From: Arthrobacter pascens
GTDB taxonomy: Bacteria > Actinomycetota > Actinomycetes > Actinomycetales > Micrococcaceae
NCBI RefSeq assembly: GCF_017052465.1
Contig: NZ_JAFHKT010000152.1
Location: 124,001-188,000, forward strand
Length of the DNA: 64,000 nucleotides
Direction of reading: 5' to 3'
The notes beneath the pieces are model-generated. The model searched no databases and was not told the origin of the DNA. It worked only from the letters and a program-made list of their open reading frames with translations. Both the position numbers and the translations under genes were made by a program. Below, one piece after another: positions 44,139 through 53,163 of this stretch (positions are counted from its first letter, which is position 1; every line of letters begins with the position of its first letter).

Positions 44139-45137
44139 TCAGGACGCCGTCAGGTCCGCGATGTCGGCGGCCCCGGCGGCCAGGAGGACCTCGGCCAGCT
44201 CAATGCCCAGCAGTGTGGCACCGACTTCAGTCAGGCCGTCCGTGGCGCGCTTGTCGCGCACGGTTGCCGTGCCGTCGACGGCGCAGACCACAGCTTCGAG
44301 GTGCAGCATGCTGCCCTTGCGGTAGGCGTAGGCGCCCACGGGGGCTGCGCATCCAGCCTCGAGCCGCGCCAGCAGCGCCCGCTCCGCGGTAACGGCCAGC
44401 CGGGTGTCCTGGTCATCAAGCGCCGCGAGTGCCTGCGCGAGGACGCCCTGCGATCCCGCGGTGGAGCCTGCCTGGCGGGGGGCATCAGCCGTGCGGCATT
44501 CGATGGCCAGGGACCCCTGGCCGGCGGCCGGCAGCATAATGTCCGTGTCCAGGTATTCCGTGACGGTGTCCAGCCTGCTGATGCGCTCCAGGCCCGCGGC
44601 GGCGAGGACAACCGCGTCCAGGTCACCGGACTTGCCGGCCACCACCTCGTCGGTGGCGTTGCCCGGCAGGCCAGGAACGCGCCCGAGGCGGGTGTCCACG
44701 TTGCCGCGGATGTCCACGATGTCCAGGTCGGGACGGACAGCCCGGAGCTGCGCGGCGCGCCTGGGTGATCCGGTGCCCACCCGTGCACCTTTCGGAAGGT
44801 CGGCCAGTTTGAGGCCGTCGCGGGCGCACAGGACGTCGCGGACGTCCACCCGCGGCGGAGTCGCCGCAAGGGCCAGGCCGACAGCCGGGCCCGTGGGGAG
44901 ATCCTTCAGGGAGTGCACCGCAACATCGCACTCATTGCGCAGCAGGGCGTCCCGGAGCGCCGCCACGAACACGCCCGTGCCTCCCATTTGCGACAGCGAT
45001 CCCTTGAGGACGTCCCCCTCGGTCCTGATGTGCACGAGTTCCACGGGAAAGCCCCCGACGGCGGCCAGCAGGTCAGCGGTCTGCTGCGTCTGGGTAAGGG
45101 CGAGCTTGCTTGCCCGCGTGCCGATCCGAACAGTCAC
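44139..45137 (-). CDS. hemC: Hydroxymethylbilane synthase (porphobilinogen deaminase)
   Basis: 332 residues. RIGTRASKLALTQTQQ, HSLKDLPTGP, KGARVGTGSPRRAAQLRA, and LEAGCAAPVGAYA with the cysteine that holds the dipyrromethane cofactor. It polymerises four porphobilinogens. GTG 45137 overlaps the cpfC stop by 4 nt. Confidence 0.96.
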   Translation of the reverse strand: MTVRIGTRASKLALTQTQQTADLLAAVGGFPVELVHIRTEGDVLKGSLSQMGGTGVFVAALRDALLRNECDVAVHSLKDLPTGPAVGLALAATPPRVDVRDVLCARDGLKLADLPKGARVGTGSPRRAAQLRAVRPDLDIVDIRGNVDTRLGRVPGLPGNATDEVVAGKSGDLDAVVLAAAGLERISRLDTVTEYLDTDIMLPAAGQGSLAIECRTADAPRQAGSTAGSQGVLAQALAALDDQDTRLAVTAERALLARLEAGCAAPVGAYAYRKGSMLHLEAVVCAVDGTATVRDKRATDGLTEVGATLLGIELAEVLLAAGAADIADLTAS

Positions 45138-46375
45138 TGCGTGTCCTGCCTCACTGATGGGTAGGGGTCGTGGCCGGTTCCCACGGTGGTGTCAGCGCCG
45201 GCGATGGTCGGCTTTTCGCCGCGGAAGTTGGCGCAGCAGCCGGGACGGCAAACGTCGTACCAGGGACCCAGCGGAGTGGCTGCCGGGCGGTCCCCGATGT
45301 TGTTCGCCACAGTACGTTCACAGATGAGGTCCACCAGTCCGTTGACAAAACGGCGGTGGGTGCCCGGCGTCGGAACACGGGTGGCCGCGAGCCCAAGGTT
45401 AGCGCAGGTCTCCAGCGCCTCCGTATCAAGGTCCCAGACCACTTCCATGTGGTCGCTGACGAAGCCCAGCGGAACGATGACGATGCCCTTGGCCCCCTGC
45501 TTGGACAGGTCCTCGATGGCATCGTTGATGTCGGGCTCGAGCCAGGGCACGTGGGGAGCGCCGGACCGGGACTGGTACACGAGGGACCAGGGCGCGGACA
45601 GGCCGGATTCCTCTTCCACCCGGCGCATGACTTCGGTGCCCGTTGCCAGATGCTGCGCGACGTAGGCAGAGCCCTCGGCGAATTCGCGGGGCTCATCCGG
45701 GGACTTTCCGGCGGCGTCGGCGTCGCGGGTGGGGATGGAATGCGTGGCAAAGAGAACGTGGACGGGTGCGTCCGGCGTTCCGGCAGCGGCGAGCTGGGCA
45801 CGGACGTCGGCAATCCCGGCGGCCGTCCCCTCGATGAAGGGCTCGACGAAACCGGGGTGGTCGAAGTACTGCCGGACCTTGTCCACCTCGAGCTTGCCGT
45901 CGAGGCCCGTCTCGGTCAGCGCCATGCCGATGTCTTCGCGGTACTGGCGGCAGCTGGAGTAACAGGAGTAGGCACTCGTGGTGACCATGAGCAGCTTGCG
46001 GTGGCCGGCGTCGTAGGCGTCCTGGAGGGTTTCCGGGATGTAGGGATCCCAGTTGCGGTTGCCCCAAAGCACCGGCATGCCAATGCCCCGGCGGGCCAGC
46101 TCTGCCTCCAGCGCCGCCTTGAGTTCGCGGTTCTGCTGGTTGATCGGGCTGATGCCGCCGTTGGCGCGGTAGTGGTGGGATACCTCTTCGAGCCGCTCAT
46201 CCGGGATGCCGCGGCCGCGTGTCACATTGCGCAGGAAGGGGATGACATCGTCCTGCCCTTCTGGGCCGCCGAAGGATGCGAGGAGAACCGCGTCATAATT
46301 CTTGGGGGCCATCCTGCCGGCCTCCGTCACGGGGTTTACCGCAATGCCAGACTCCTGGGGATCCAGCGGGCTCAT
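45134..46375 (-). CDS. cpfC: Coproporphyrin III ferrochelatase
   Basis: 413 residues. YDAVLLASFGGPEGQDDV, RANGGISPINQQNREL and VLFATHSIPTRD are ferrochelatase motifs. In gram-positive actinobacteria with HemQ the substrate is coproporphyrin III. The C-terminus holds WYDVCRPGCCANFRG; together with a more upstream cysteine this could carry the [2Fe-2S] cluster known from actinobacterial ferrochelatases. ATG 46375 overlaps the hemQ stop by 4 nt; the longer open frame runs inside hemQ. Confidence 0.94.
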   Translation of the reverse strand: MSPLDPQESGIAVNPVTEAGRMAPKNYDAVLLASFGGPEGQDDVIPFLRNVTRGRGIPDERLEEVSHHYRANGGISPINQQNRELKAALEAELARRGIGMPVLWGNRNWDPYIPETLQDAYDAGHRKLLMVTTSAYSCYSSCRQYREDIGMALTETGLDGKLEVDKVRQYFDHPGFVEPFIEGTAAGIADVRAQLAAAGTPDAPVHVLFATHSIPTRDADAAGKSPDEPREFAEGSAYVAQHLATGTEVMRRVEEESGLSAPWSLVYQSRSGAPHVPWLEPDINDAIEDLSKQGAKGIVIVPLGFVSDHMEVVWDLDTEALETCANLGLAATRVPTPGTHRRFVNGLVDLICERTVANNIGDRPAATPLGPWYDVCRPGCCANFRGEKPTIAGADTTVGTGHDPYPSVRQDTQ

Positions 46376-47073
46376 GCCAGTACCTCGGCAATCTCCCCCG
46401 CGGTAATGCGCCGGCCGGTGTAGAACGGAATTTCCTCGCGTACGTGGTTGCGGGCCTCCGTGGACCGCAGGTGGCGCATCAGGTCCACCAGGTCGACGAG
46501 TTCGGGGGCTTCCAGCCCGAGGATCCATTCCCAGTCCCCGAGCGCAAACGAGGACACGGTGTTCGAAATGACCTGCGGGAAGTCGCGGCCCAGCATGCCG
46601 TGGTCCCGGAGCATCTTGCCGCGCTCTTCTTCGGGCAGCAGGTACCACTCGTAGGACCGGACGAACGGGTAGACACAGAGCCATTCGGCCGGCGCCACCC
46701 CGCGGGAAAAGGCCGGCGTGTGGTTCTTGGCGAACTCCGCTTCCCGGTGCACGCCCATGGCGGACCATACGAGTTCGGTTCCGGCGAACAGCTTGCTCCG
46801 GCGGATATCCCGGATCGCCTGCTGCAGCGCCTCGGGCTTTGGCCCGTGCAGCCAGACCATGACGTCGGCATCGGCACGCATGGCGGAGACGTCATAGCTT
46901 CCGCGGTAGGTCACCCCGCCCTCGGCCAGGCGCGCAACCAGGGCATCGAAATCCTCGGCGGCATCTGCGCTGCGGAGGACCTCGGCGGAGCGCTTGAATA
47001 CGGTCCAGAGGGTGAAGAACTGCTCGGCTGATTCTTCGGTTTTGGTGACAGATTCGGCAGGAGTGTGGCTCAT
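46372..47073 (-). CDS. hemQ: Coproheme decarboxylase (HemQ/ChdC)
   Basis: 233 residues, chlorite-dismutase fold. FFTLWTVFKRS, VMVWLHGPKPEALQ, CVYPFVRSYEWYLLP with the radical tyrosine region, RDHGMLGRDFPQV and FALGDWEWILGLEA. It converts coproheme to haem b using peroxide, the last step of the pathway. ATG 47073 (MSHTPAES) is preferred over an ATG 9 nt upstream. Its stop overlaps the cpfC start. Confidence 0.95.
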   Translation of the reverse strand: MSHTPAESVTKTEESAEQFFTLWTVFKRSAEVLRSADAAEDFDALVARLAEGGVTYRGSYDVSAMRADADVMVWLHGPKPEALQQAIRDIRRSKLFAGTELVWSAMGVHREAEFAKNHTPAFSRGVAPAEWLCVYPFVRSYEWYLLPEEERGKMLRDHGMLGRDFPQVISNTVSSFALGDWEWILGLEAPELVDLVDLMRHLRSTEARNHVREEIPFYTGRRITAGEIAEVLA

Positions 47074-47112
47074 GGATACCATACTGCCCGTTCCATGCGC
47101 CCAAGTCGAAAA

Positions 47113-47143
47113 ACCCCACTTCTACAGCGTGTAGAAGTGGGGT
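47113..47143 (-). terminator. Terminator after the Pro/Thr-rich protein gene
   Basis: ACCCCACTTCTACA (47113-47126) pairs with its complement (47130-47143), loop GCG, 14 bp. On the minus strand TTTTT follows the stem, so it ends the anchored-protein transcript before hemQ. Confidence 0.88.
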
Positions 47144-47192
47144 ATTTCACAGGGTCGGATCTCGGCGGACTGTTCGTCGCTTCGTTACGGGG

Positions 47193-48116
47193 CTACAGGG
47201 CTTTGCGCATTTTGTATGCCACCAGGCCGGCTGCACCGGCAAGCAGCACGAGCCCGGCGCCTACCCATACCAGCGGCGAAACCGGGCCGGTCTGCGAGGA
47301 GCCAAGAATGGCACTGTTGGGCTTGACCGCCGAATACCGGTAGTCCACTGTTCCCATGTTCATCGGACGGGACAGGCGCGCCGAGCCCCAGACGCCGGAC
47401 GCGATGCCGGCGGCACCGGGCCGGGCGGCAGCCGCATCCAATGTGCCGTCCGTCCTGCGGTCCACTGAGGCACCCCCCGCCGCAGCGGGCACCGGGCTTT
47501 CGGCTGACGGGACGGTTGCCGGGGCCGCCGGCGCAGGCTGCACTGCCGGTGCCGGCTGTGTTGCCGGCTGGGTTGCCCCTCCGGGCCCGGCCGCCGGCGT
47601 GCCCTGCCCGGCAGGCACGGGAGCGGTGGCCGCCGGTGAGTAGCCAGGCCGGGCCTCGGTGGGCGTCGGCGACGGCGTCTGGGACGGGCCGGACGTGGAT
47701 GTGCTGGAGGGCGAAGGTGTCGGGGTGGGCGCCGGCGGTGTCGTCGGTAGGGGCGTTTTAGGCAGCGTCGGCACCGGAACGATGGGCGACGGGGTGGCGG
47801 AGGGTGAGACCGTCGGGGACAGCGTCGGCGTGGGCGAGGCGGACGACTCGTCGTCGTCCTCATCGCCAAGGACGGAACCTGCCCAGGCGTCGAGGCTGAG
47901 GGTCCCGGACACGGTGGCGCTGAGCTGGCTCACAGCCGGTTCCGGAGCGGGCGCGCCATCTGTGTCGGCCAGCAATGCCGGCACTGCAGCGTTGGATGCA
48001 GGGACGCCTGCGGATAAGACCAGTACCGCTCCGAGCGCAGCTGCTGCCGTGCCACGCCGAAGTCCCCCATGGTTACCGGTCAGCGTACGAAAATTCTCGG
48101 ACTTCTGATCGACCAT
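47193..48116 (-). CDS. Exported membrane-anchored Pro/Thr/Ser-rich protein, unknown function
   Basis: 307 residues. A signal peptide (LRRGTAAAALGAVLVLSAG) precedes ~40 residues of ordered sequence, an acidic spot (GDEDDDES), and ~140 residues of Pro/Thr/Ser/Ala repeats (TPTLSPTVSPSATPSP) that could span the cell wall. The end is one membrane helix followed by YKMRKAL. There is no LPXTG motif, so it is probably held by the helix, not by sortase. ATG 48116 follows a TAGGGT box by 7 nt. It interrupts the haem cluster between hemY and hemQ with its own promoter and terminator. Confidence 0.75.
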   Translation of the reverse strand: MVDQKSENFRTLTGNHGGLRRGTAAAALGAVLVLSAGVPASNAAVPALLADTDGAPAPEPAVSQLSATVSGTLSLDAWAGSVLGDEDDDESSASPTPTLSPTVSPSATPSPIVPVPTLPKTPLPTTPPAPTPTPSPSSTSTSGPSQTPSPTPTEARPGYSPAATAPVPAGQGTPAAGPGGATQPATQPAPAVQPAPAAPATVPSAESPVPAAAGGASVDRRTDGTLDAAAARPGAAGIASGVWGSARLSRPMNMGTVDYRYSAVKPNSAILGSSQTGPVSPLVWVGAGLVLLAGAAGLVAYKMRKAL

Positions 48117-48123
48117 AGTTTCG

Positions 48124-48129
48124 ACCCTA
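48124..48129 (-). promoter_or_regulatory. -10 box TAGGGT of the anchored-protein gene
   Basis: Minus-strand TAGGGT, 7 nt, ATG 48116. Confidence 0.45.
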
Positions 48130-48237
48130 GACACAAAACGCCGGGATGAAAAACTTGCTTCCGGCAGGGCGAGCGGGTATTGCGGGCGCCAATGCTCGCT
48201 ATTACTAAGGACCGGACTGTGGCGCCGGAGCAGTGGA

Positions 48238-49710
48238 TTACTCCAGAAAACGGCGCAGTTGCTTCCTGGTGTCTGCCACCACGGCGGCCAGTCCGTTTCC
48301 GGCGAGCCAGCCGCCCACCAGCACGAGTCCGCTGCTGTCGCCGCAGATCCGGCGCACTTCGGCAACCCTTTGCCGGTGCCCCACTGCGGCGAACGGAAGG
48401 GCGCCGGCCCACGAGACCACGTCCCAGCCCACCAGGCTGTCCGCGGTCACTGGCACTGTCAGCAGGGCGGAGGCGTCATGGAGGGCGAGTTCCAGCAAGG
48501 CCGCATCCGGCAAGCCAGCCGCGTCGTGGGATCCTCGGCCCTCCCCGCCAGCCGCGGCGCTGTCGCGGCGGCCGTACGAAAGCCTCACAACATGCCGGCC
48601 CGGTCCCGCTGCCGCAGCCAGCCAGTCCCACTTGGCCGTCGCATGCGTAAGCGCCTTGGCCCGGATTCCGGGAGTCTGCGGAGCCACCAGGATCCCCGTT
48701 CCGCGCGGGCGCCGGTCCAGCTCCGGAAGGTCGGCGACGAGCGTCACCAGTTTCACTTCCGGTCCGGGGCCCGGCCGGTGGCCGGCCAGGGCAGGCACCG
48801 CCTCCTCAAGCAGTCCGACGGCTGCGGGGCCGTCGAGCGCGACCACCAGTACGCCGGCGTCGTACGTCGTCGCAGGGAGGTTGCCGCTGCCCGTAGCGAT
48901 CCGCCAGCCATCCGGGGTCCGCATGGCCGAGCGGGCCTGGCTTCCGGTGACCATCTCCACGCCCCGGCGACGCAGGTCCGCCACAAGGGCGGACACCATG
49001 GTGTGCATGCCGCCCTTCAGCCCGGCGACGGCGGAGCCTGCCTTGGCGCCCCGGGCACCTTCTGCCGGCGCCCGGCGCTGTGCGGCCACGGCCGCCGCCA
49101 GCGACCCGTGCCGGGCGATTCCGGCGCGGAGGCCGGGAGCGACCATGTCCACATCCAGGAGAGCGGCGTCGGCCGAGTGCACACCGCCAACCACCGGTTC
49201 GACGAGCCGAGTGAGGACGCGCCGCCCCATCCTGGCCCGGACCAGGGCGGAGACACTTGCGACGTCGGCAGTGGTTCCCACGGAGGAGGGCAGGATCCTG
49301 TCCAGCGACGCCCGGAGGGATCCGGCGATCCCCAGTGAGCGGCGCACCTCCGGGTCCCAGGGGTTTGCCGGAATGCCGAGGATGCCGGTCTTGGGAAGCT
49401 CACGGGGGCCGTCCGGCAGCTGCACCCAGGCACCGCCGGGGTGGGGGGCGACGATGGCTTCGGCGAGACCCAGCTCCCGGGCGAGGTCGGCCACTGCGCC
49501 GGAGCGCGTGGCGAACGATTCGGCACCGCTGTCCAGTGTCAGTCCGGCGACCTCATGCCGGCCGACGCAGCCGCCCCACGAGTCGGTGGCTTCCAGCAGC
49601 GTGACGGCCGCTCCGGCCTGGGCAAGTTCCCGTGCCGCAAGGAGGCCCGAGATGCCGCCGCCCACCACCAGGGCTGTTTGTCCGGCCGCCGGAGGGGTTC
49701 CCGCCTCCAT
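48238..49710 (-). CDS. hemY: Coproporphyrinogen III oxidase / protoporphyrinogen oxidase (HemY/CgoX)
   Basis: 490 residues. FAD fold: ALVVGGGISGLLAARELAQ near the N-terminus, GGCVGRHEVAGLTLDSGAES, and a C-terminal GLVLVGGWLAGNGLAAVVAD for FAD. With HemQ and CpfC present, it most likely oxidises coproporphyrinogen III to coproporphyrin III. It begins 3 nt after the hemE stop. Confidence 0.92.
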   Translation of the reverse strand: MEAGTPPAAGQTALVVGGGISGLLAARELAQAGAAVTLLEATDSWGGCVGRHEVAGLTLDSGAESFATRSGAVADLARELGLAEAIVAPHPGGAWVQLPDGPRELPKTGILGIPANPWDPEVRRSLGIAGSLRASLDRILPSSVGTTADVASVSALVRARMGRRVLTRLVEPVVGGVHSADAALLDVDMVAPGLRAGIARHGSLAAAVAAQRRAPAEGARGAKAGSAVAGLKGGMHTMVSALVADLRRRGVEMVTGSQARSAMRTPDGWRIATGSGNLPATTYDAGVLVVALDGPAAVGLLEEAVPALAGHRPGPGPEVKLVTLVADLPELDRRPRGTGILVAPQTPGIRAKALTHATAKWDWLAAAAGPGRHVVRLSYGRRDSAAAGGEGRGSHDAAGLPDAALLELALHDASALLTVPVTADSLVGWDVVSWAGALPFAAVGHRQRVAEVRRICGDSSGLVLVGGWLAGNGLAAVVADTRKQLRRFLE

Positions 49711-49713
49711 GTC

Positions 49714-50808
49714 CTACTCCGGGGAGATGGAGTGGATCAGCGTCACGACGCGTGTCAGCACGTCCGGGTCAGTTTCCGGCGGCACGCCGTGGCCAAGGTT
49801 CAGGACGTGGCCTGGTGCAGAGGAACCGGACGCGATGACCTCCCGGACATGGGCTTCCAGCACCTCCCACGGGGCGGACAGGAGGGCCGGATCGATGTTG
49901 CCCTGCAGGGGCACCGTGCCGCCCAGCCGGCGGTTGGCTTCCTCAAGCGGCAGCCGGTAGTCGACGCCAACGACGTCGACACCGACGTCGCGCATCGCGA
50001 CCAGGAGTTCCGACGTTCCGGTACCGAAGTGGATCAGCGGTGCGCCCAGGTGCCGGACGTGGTCAAGCGCCCGGGCCGACGCCGGTGCCACGAAGCGGGT
50101 GTAGTCAGCCAGGCCGAGGGACCCGGCCCAGGAATCGAACAGCTGCCCTGCCGAGGCTCCCGCTTCCAGCTGTGCCCGCAGGAACAACCCCGAGGCGTCG
50201 GCAGCCCAGTTGGCCAGGGCCGTCCATGTCTCCGGGTCAGCATGCATCATGGTGCGCGGACCGAGGTGGTCGCGGGACGGCTTGCCCTCGACCATGTAGG
50301 CGGCGAGGGTGAAGGGTGCTCCGGCAAACCCAATGAGCGGCGTCTTGCCTAGCTGGGCCACCGTCAGGCGGACGGCTTCGCGGATCGGCTCCAGCGCCTC
50401 CCAGGTGAGCGTGGGCAGCGCCGCGACGTCTTCAGCGGTGCGCACGGGCTTGCTGAGCACGGGGCCCACGCCCGGAACAATGTCCACGCCGACGCCGGCC
50501 AGCTTGAGCGGAATGACGATATCGGAAAAGAAGATAGCCGCGTCAACGTCGTGGCGGCGCACAGGCTGGAGGGTGATCTCCGAAGCGAGTTCCGGCCGGA
50601 GGCACGAGTCAAGCATGGCCACGCCCTCGCGCACCTTCAGGTATTCCGGCAGCGACCGGCCGGCCTGGCGCATGAACCACACCGGCCTGCGGCTGGGCTT
50701 GCCGCCACGGTATGCAGTGATGAGCGGCGAGTCGGCAGTGCGCCCGTCCTTGAGCGGATGGCCAGCGTCAAGAACCGTGCCATCTGATGTTGCAGCGCTA
50801 GAAGTCAT
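49714..50808 (-). CDS. hemE: Uroporphyrinogen decarboxylase
   Basis: 364 residues. RRPVWFMRQAGRSLPEY is the conserved N-terminal motif; AAIFFSDIVIPLKLAG, GFAGAPFTLAAYMVEG and HVLNLGHGVPPETDPD follow. It makes coproporphyrinogen III. ATG 50808 gives MTSSAATSDG; the upstream extension lacks support. First gene of the leftward haem genes, divergent from hemA by 158 nt. Confidence 0.95.
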   Translation of the reverse strand: MTSSAATSDGTVLDAGHPLKDGRTADSPLITAYRGGKPSRRPVWFMRQAGRSLPEYLKVREGVAMLDSCLRPELASEITLQPVRRHDVDAAIFFSDIVIPLKLAGVGVDIVPGVGPVLSKPVRTAEDVAALPTLTWEALEPIREAVRLTVAQLGKTPLIGFAGAPFTLAAYMVEGKPSRDHLGPRTMMHADPETWTALANWAADASGLFLRAQLEAGASAGQLFDSWAGSLGLADYTRFVAPASARALDHVRHLGAPLIHFGTGTSELLVAMRDVGVDVVGVDYRLPLEEANRRLGGTVPLQGNIDPALLSAPWEVLEAHVREVIASGSSAPGHVLNLGHGVPPETDPDVLTRVVTLIHSISPE

Positions 50809-50926
50809 GCCTTTGATTGTGCCCAAAATCGCCCCCAAAAGATAACGACAGCCTGTCATCCCAGGGCCCCGGACTGGCTGCGTGGCGGGAATCACAGGAC
50901 CTCGGACGCGGCATCCCGGCCAAGGG

Positions 50927-50957
50927 TTGTTCTACGCGGCTGCGAAAAAGCTATGAT
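50927..50957 (+). promoter_or_regulatory. hemA promoter
   Basis: TTGTTC (50927-50932), 19 nt, TATGAT (50952-50957), then 9 nt to GTG 50967, so the transcript has almost no leader. Confidence 0.5.
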
Positions 50958-50966
50958 TGTCCTGCT

Positions 50967-52316
50967 GTGGTTCTTTTTTCACTGGTGGCTACACACGCCG
51001 ACATCGACCTCGAAACCGTCGCTCAACTAAGCAACGGTTCTTCAGGCATAGCAACATCCGCCCTCGCCGGATCGCCGGCAGTGACGGGTGCGGTTGTCCT
51101 TGCCACCTGTAACCGCTACGAAATCTATGGCGAGGCAGCGCACGCGGACGACGTCGAAGCCGCCCGCGCCGCGCTGGTCGGGCAGATCAGCGAGATGAGC
51201 GGCCTCAGCGAACAGCTCGTGTCGCGCTCCTTTAATACGCGGACGGGCCCCGAGGTCAGCGAACATCTCTTTGCGGTCAGCTCCGGCCTGGACTCCGCCG
51301 TCGTCGGCGAACGTGAAATCGCCGGGCAGGTGCGGCGGGCGCTGATCACGGCGCAGCACGAGGGCACGGCCAGCTCCGGCCTGGTGAGGCTGTTCCAGGC
51401 CGCGTCCAAGACGGCCAAGGACGTCGGCGCGCAGACCGCGCTCGGATCCCGCGGCCTGTCCATCGTCTCCGTGGCGCTTGACCTCGCGACCGATCTCTCT
51501 GAAGACCCCGATTGGACCACGAAGAAAGTTGTGGTGTTCGGCACCGGCGCTTATGCAGGAGCCACCATGGCCCTCCTGCGCGAGCGCGGCTGCCGCGACA
51601 TCTCCGTCTTTTCGTCCTCCGGCCGCGCGGCCACCTTCGTGGCAACGCGCGGCGGAACCGCGCTCGACGGCGATACCCTCCACCCCGCCGTCGCCGCCGC
51701 CGACGTCATGATCGGCTGCAGCGGATCGGACACCAGGGTGGAGGCAGCGGAACTCGCCGAAGTGCGATCGGGTTCCACCCGTCCGCTGATCGCCATCGAC
51801 CTGGCGCTGACCCACGATTTTGATCCGGCCGTGGGAGAACTCGACGGCGTCGAGCTCCTCACGCTGGAATCCGTCCGACTGGCCGCTCCCGAGGAACAGG
51901 CCGAATCCCTGGCCCAGGCCAGCAGCATCGTGTCCGGCGCCGCGCAGGCTTTTGAGCAGGAGCGCGAGGCACGGTCTGTGGACTCGGCCATCGTGGCGCT
52001 CCGCCGCCACACCATGAATGTGCTGGATGCGGAGATGGAGAAGGTGCGGGCCCGTCACGGCTGCACCGCCGCGGCCGAGGAAGTCGAATTCGCCCTGCGC
52101 CGCATGGTGAAGCAGCTGCTCCACGTCCCCACGGTCCGGGCCCGGGAGCTTGCCGCCAACGGCCAGCAGGACGACTATGTTGCCGCGCTGGAAACCCTGT
52201 ACGGCATCACAGTGGAGCAGCCCGCCGCCGCTTCCAAGGCCGAATGCCCGGTCGACCACACCCAGCTTGCCCCCGCGGGGCTTCCCGAAGCGGACTCCCG
52301 GAGGAACTCCGCCTAA
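50967..52316 (+). CDS. hemA: Glutamyl-tRNA reductase
   Basis: 449 residues, first committed step of the C5 haem pathway. VLATCNRYEIYGEA holds the catalytic cysteine; HLFAVSSGLDSAVVGEREI, GTGAYAGATM (NADPH fold) and ALRRMVKQLLHVPTVRARE follow. GTG 50967 (MVLFSLVATHADID) matches the family start and the promoter. The tail beyond ~430 is a short Pro/Ala-rich extension. Confidence 0.95.
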   Translation: MVLFSLVATHADIDLETVAQLSNGSSGIATSALAGSPAVTGAVVLATCNRYEIYGEAAHADDVEAARAALVGQISEMSGLSEQLVSRSFNTRTGPEVSEHLFAVSSGLDSAVVGEREIAGQVRRALITAQHEGTASSGLVRLFQAASKTAKDVGAQTALGSRGLSIVSVALDLATDLSEDPDWTTKKVVVFGTGAYAGATMALLRERGCRDISVFSSSGRAATFVATRGGTALDGDTLHPAVAAADVMIGCSGSDTRVEAAELAEVRSGSTRPLIAIDLALTHDFDPAVGELDGVELLTLESVRLAAPEEQAESLAQASSIVSGAAQAFEQEREARSVDSAIVALRRHTMNVLDAEMEKVRARHGCTAAAEEVEFALRRMVKQLLHVPTVRARELAANGQQDDYVAALETLYGITVEQPAAASKAECPVDHTQLAPAGLPEADSRRNSA

Positions 52317-52447
52317 GGCGCAGTCCCCACCCCCCTCTCCGGGCCAGTCCCCGGTTCCAGAGCCGCGCCCCAAGGATCCTGCAAGGTTTCCCTAGGTTCC
52401 TTGCGGAGCATGGATGGAACTTGTGAATCCTATTGGGGGTGCGAGCA

Positions 52448-53137
52448 GTGAATCCTGATTTCCGCACGATTTCCGTCCCGGTCCTGAGCCGCCGTCAGTT
52501 CGGACTGATTGTCGGTGGCGGCGCCGCCCTGCTGGTTGCCGGCGGGACGTACGGGGCGGTGTCCCGCAGCTCGCCCCATGCAGCCGCGCGCATGGACACG
52601 GCCTTTGGTTCCCTGTCCGTCACCAGGGCGGGCCGCCTCGCCCGGCTGGATGCGCAGGGCCGCCAGGCCTTCCGGTCCGTGGCAGCCGCTGCTGCACATC
52701 TCAGCGGGCCCGTTGCATCGGCCGGGAGTGCCGCGGGAACCTTCCAGCGGACCGCGAGCCTGGCCACCGCCGTCACCGGCTCCCATGGCCACGACGGCGG
52801 AGCTCCGGCGGAGGCGGGGTGGCCCCAGCCGGTGAACCTGACGTGGGGCGACGTCGTCCTGGTCGAGGTGGAGCTGAGTAACTCGGGTCCGGAGCCGGTG
52901 TTGTTCAGCCCGGGCCAGCTCCGCCTGAAACTGGCCTCCTCGGCCACCACGGTCACTCCCCAGGACGCGGACCGCACCACCGGCACGATCCCGCCGGGGG
53001 CGATGCACCATCACTGGATCAGCTATCTGGCACCCTCCGGCTCCGCAGGCATAGAGCTGGAGTACACCGATCCGTGGCAGGACCGGACACAGGGGCTGTC
53101 TCTGCCGCCGCTGGCGAGCAGCATGCAGCGGCCGTGA
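52448..53137 (+). CDS. Putative Tat-exported protein, unknown function
   Basis: 229 residues. LSRRQFGLIVGGGAALLVAG carries a twin-arginine motif (SRRQF) and hydrophobic segment. After an Ala-rich helical stretch, the last ~90 residues look like a beta-sandwich (TWGDVVLVEVELSNSG, VLFSPGQLRLKL), similar in style to DUF4352-type extracellular domains, but I cannot assign it. GTG 52448 is one of three near in-frame starts (52433, 52439, 52448); none has a strong ribosome binding site. Convergent with moeZ. Confidence 0.65.
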   Translation: MNPDFRTISVPVLSRRQFGLIVGGGAALLVAGGTYGAVSRSSPHAAARMDTAFGSLSVTRAGRLARLDAQGRQAFRSVAAAAAHLSGPVASAGSAAGTFQRTASLATAVTGSHGHDGGAPAEAGWPQPVNLTWGDVVLVEVELSNSGPEPVLFSPGQLRLKLASSATTVTPQDADRTTGTIPPGAMHHHWISYLAPSGSAGIELEYTDPWQDRTQGLSLPPLASSMQRP

Positions 53138-53163
53138 GCGCTTTCCCCCGCGTGCTGCTCCCG

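Noticed and set aside
47193..47290. LPXTG sortase signal in the anchored protein
   Set aside because: No LPXTG-like motif before the final hydrophobic helix.
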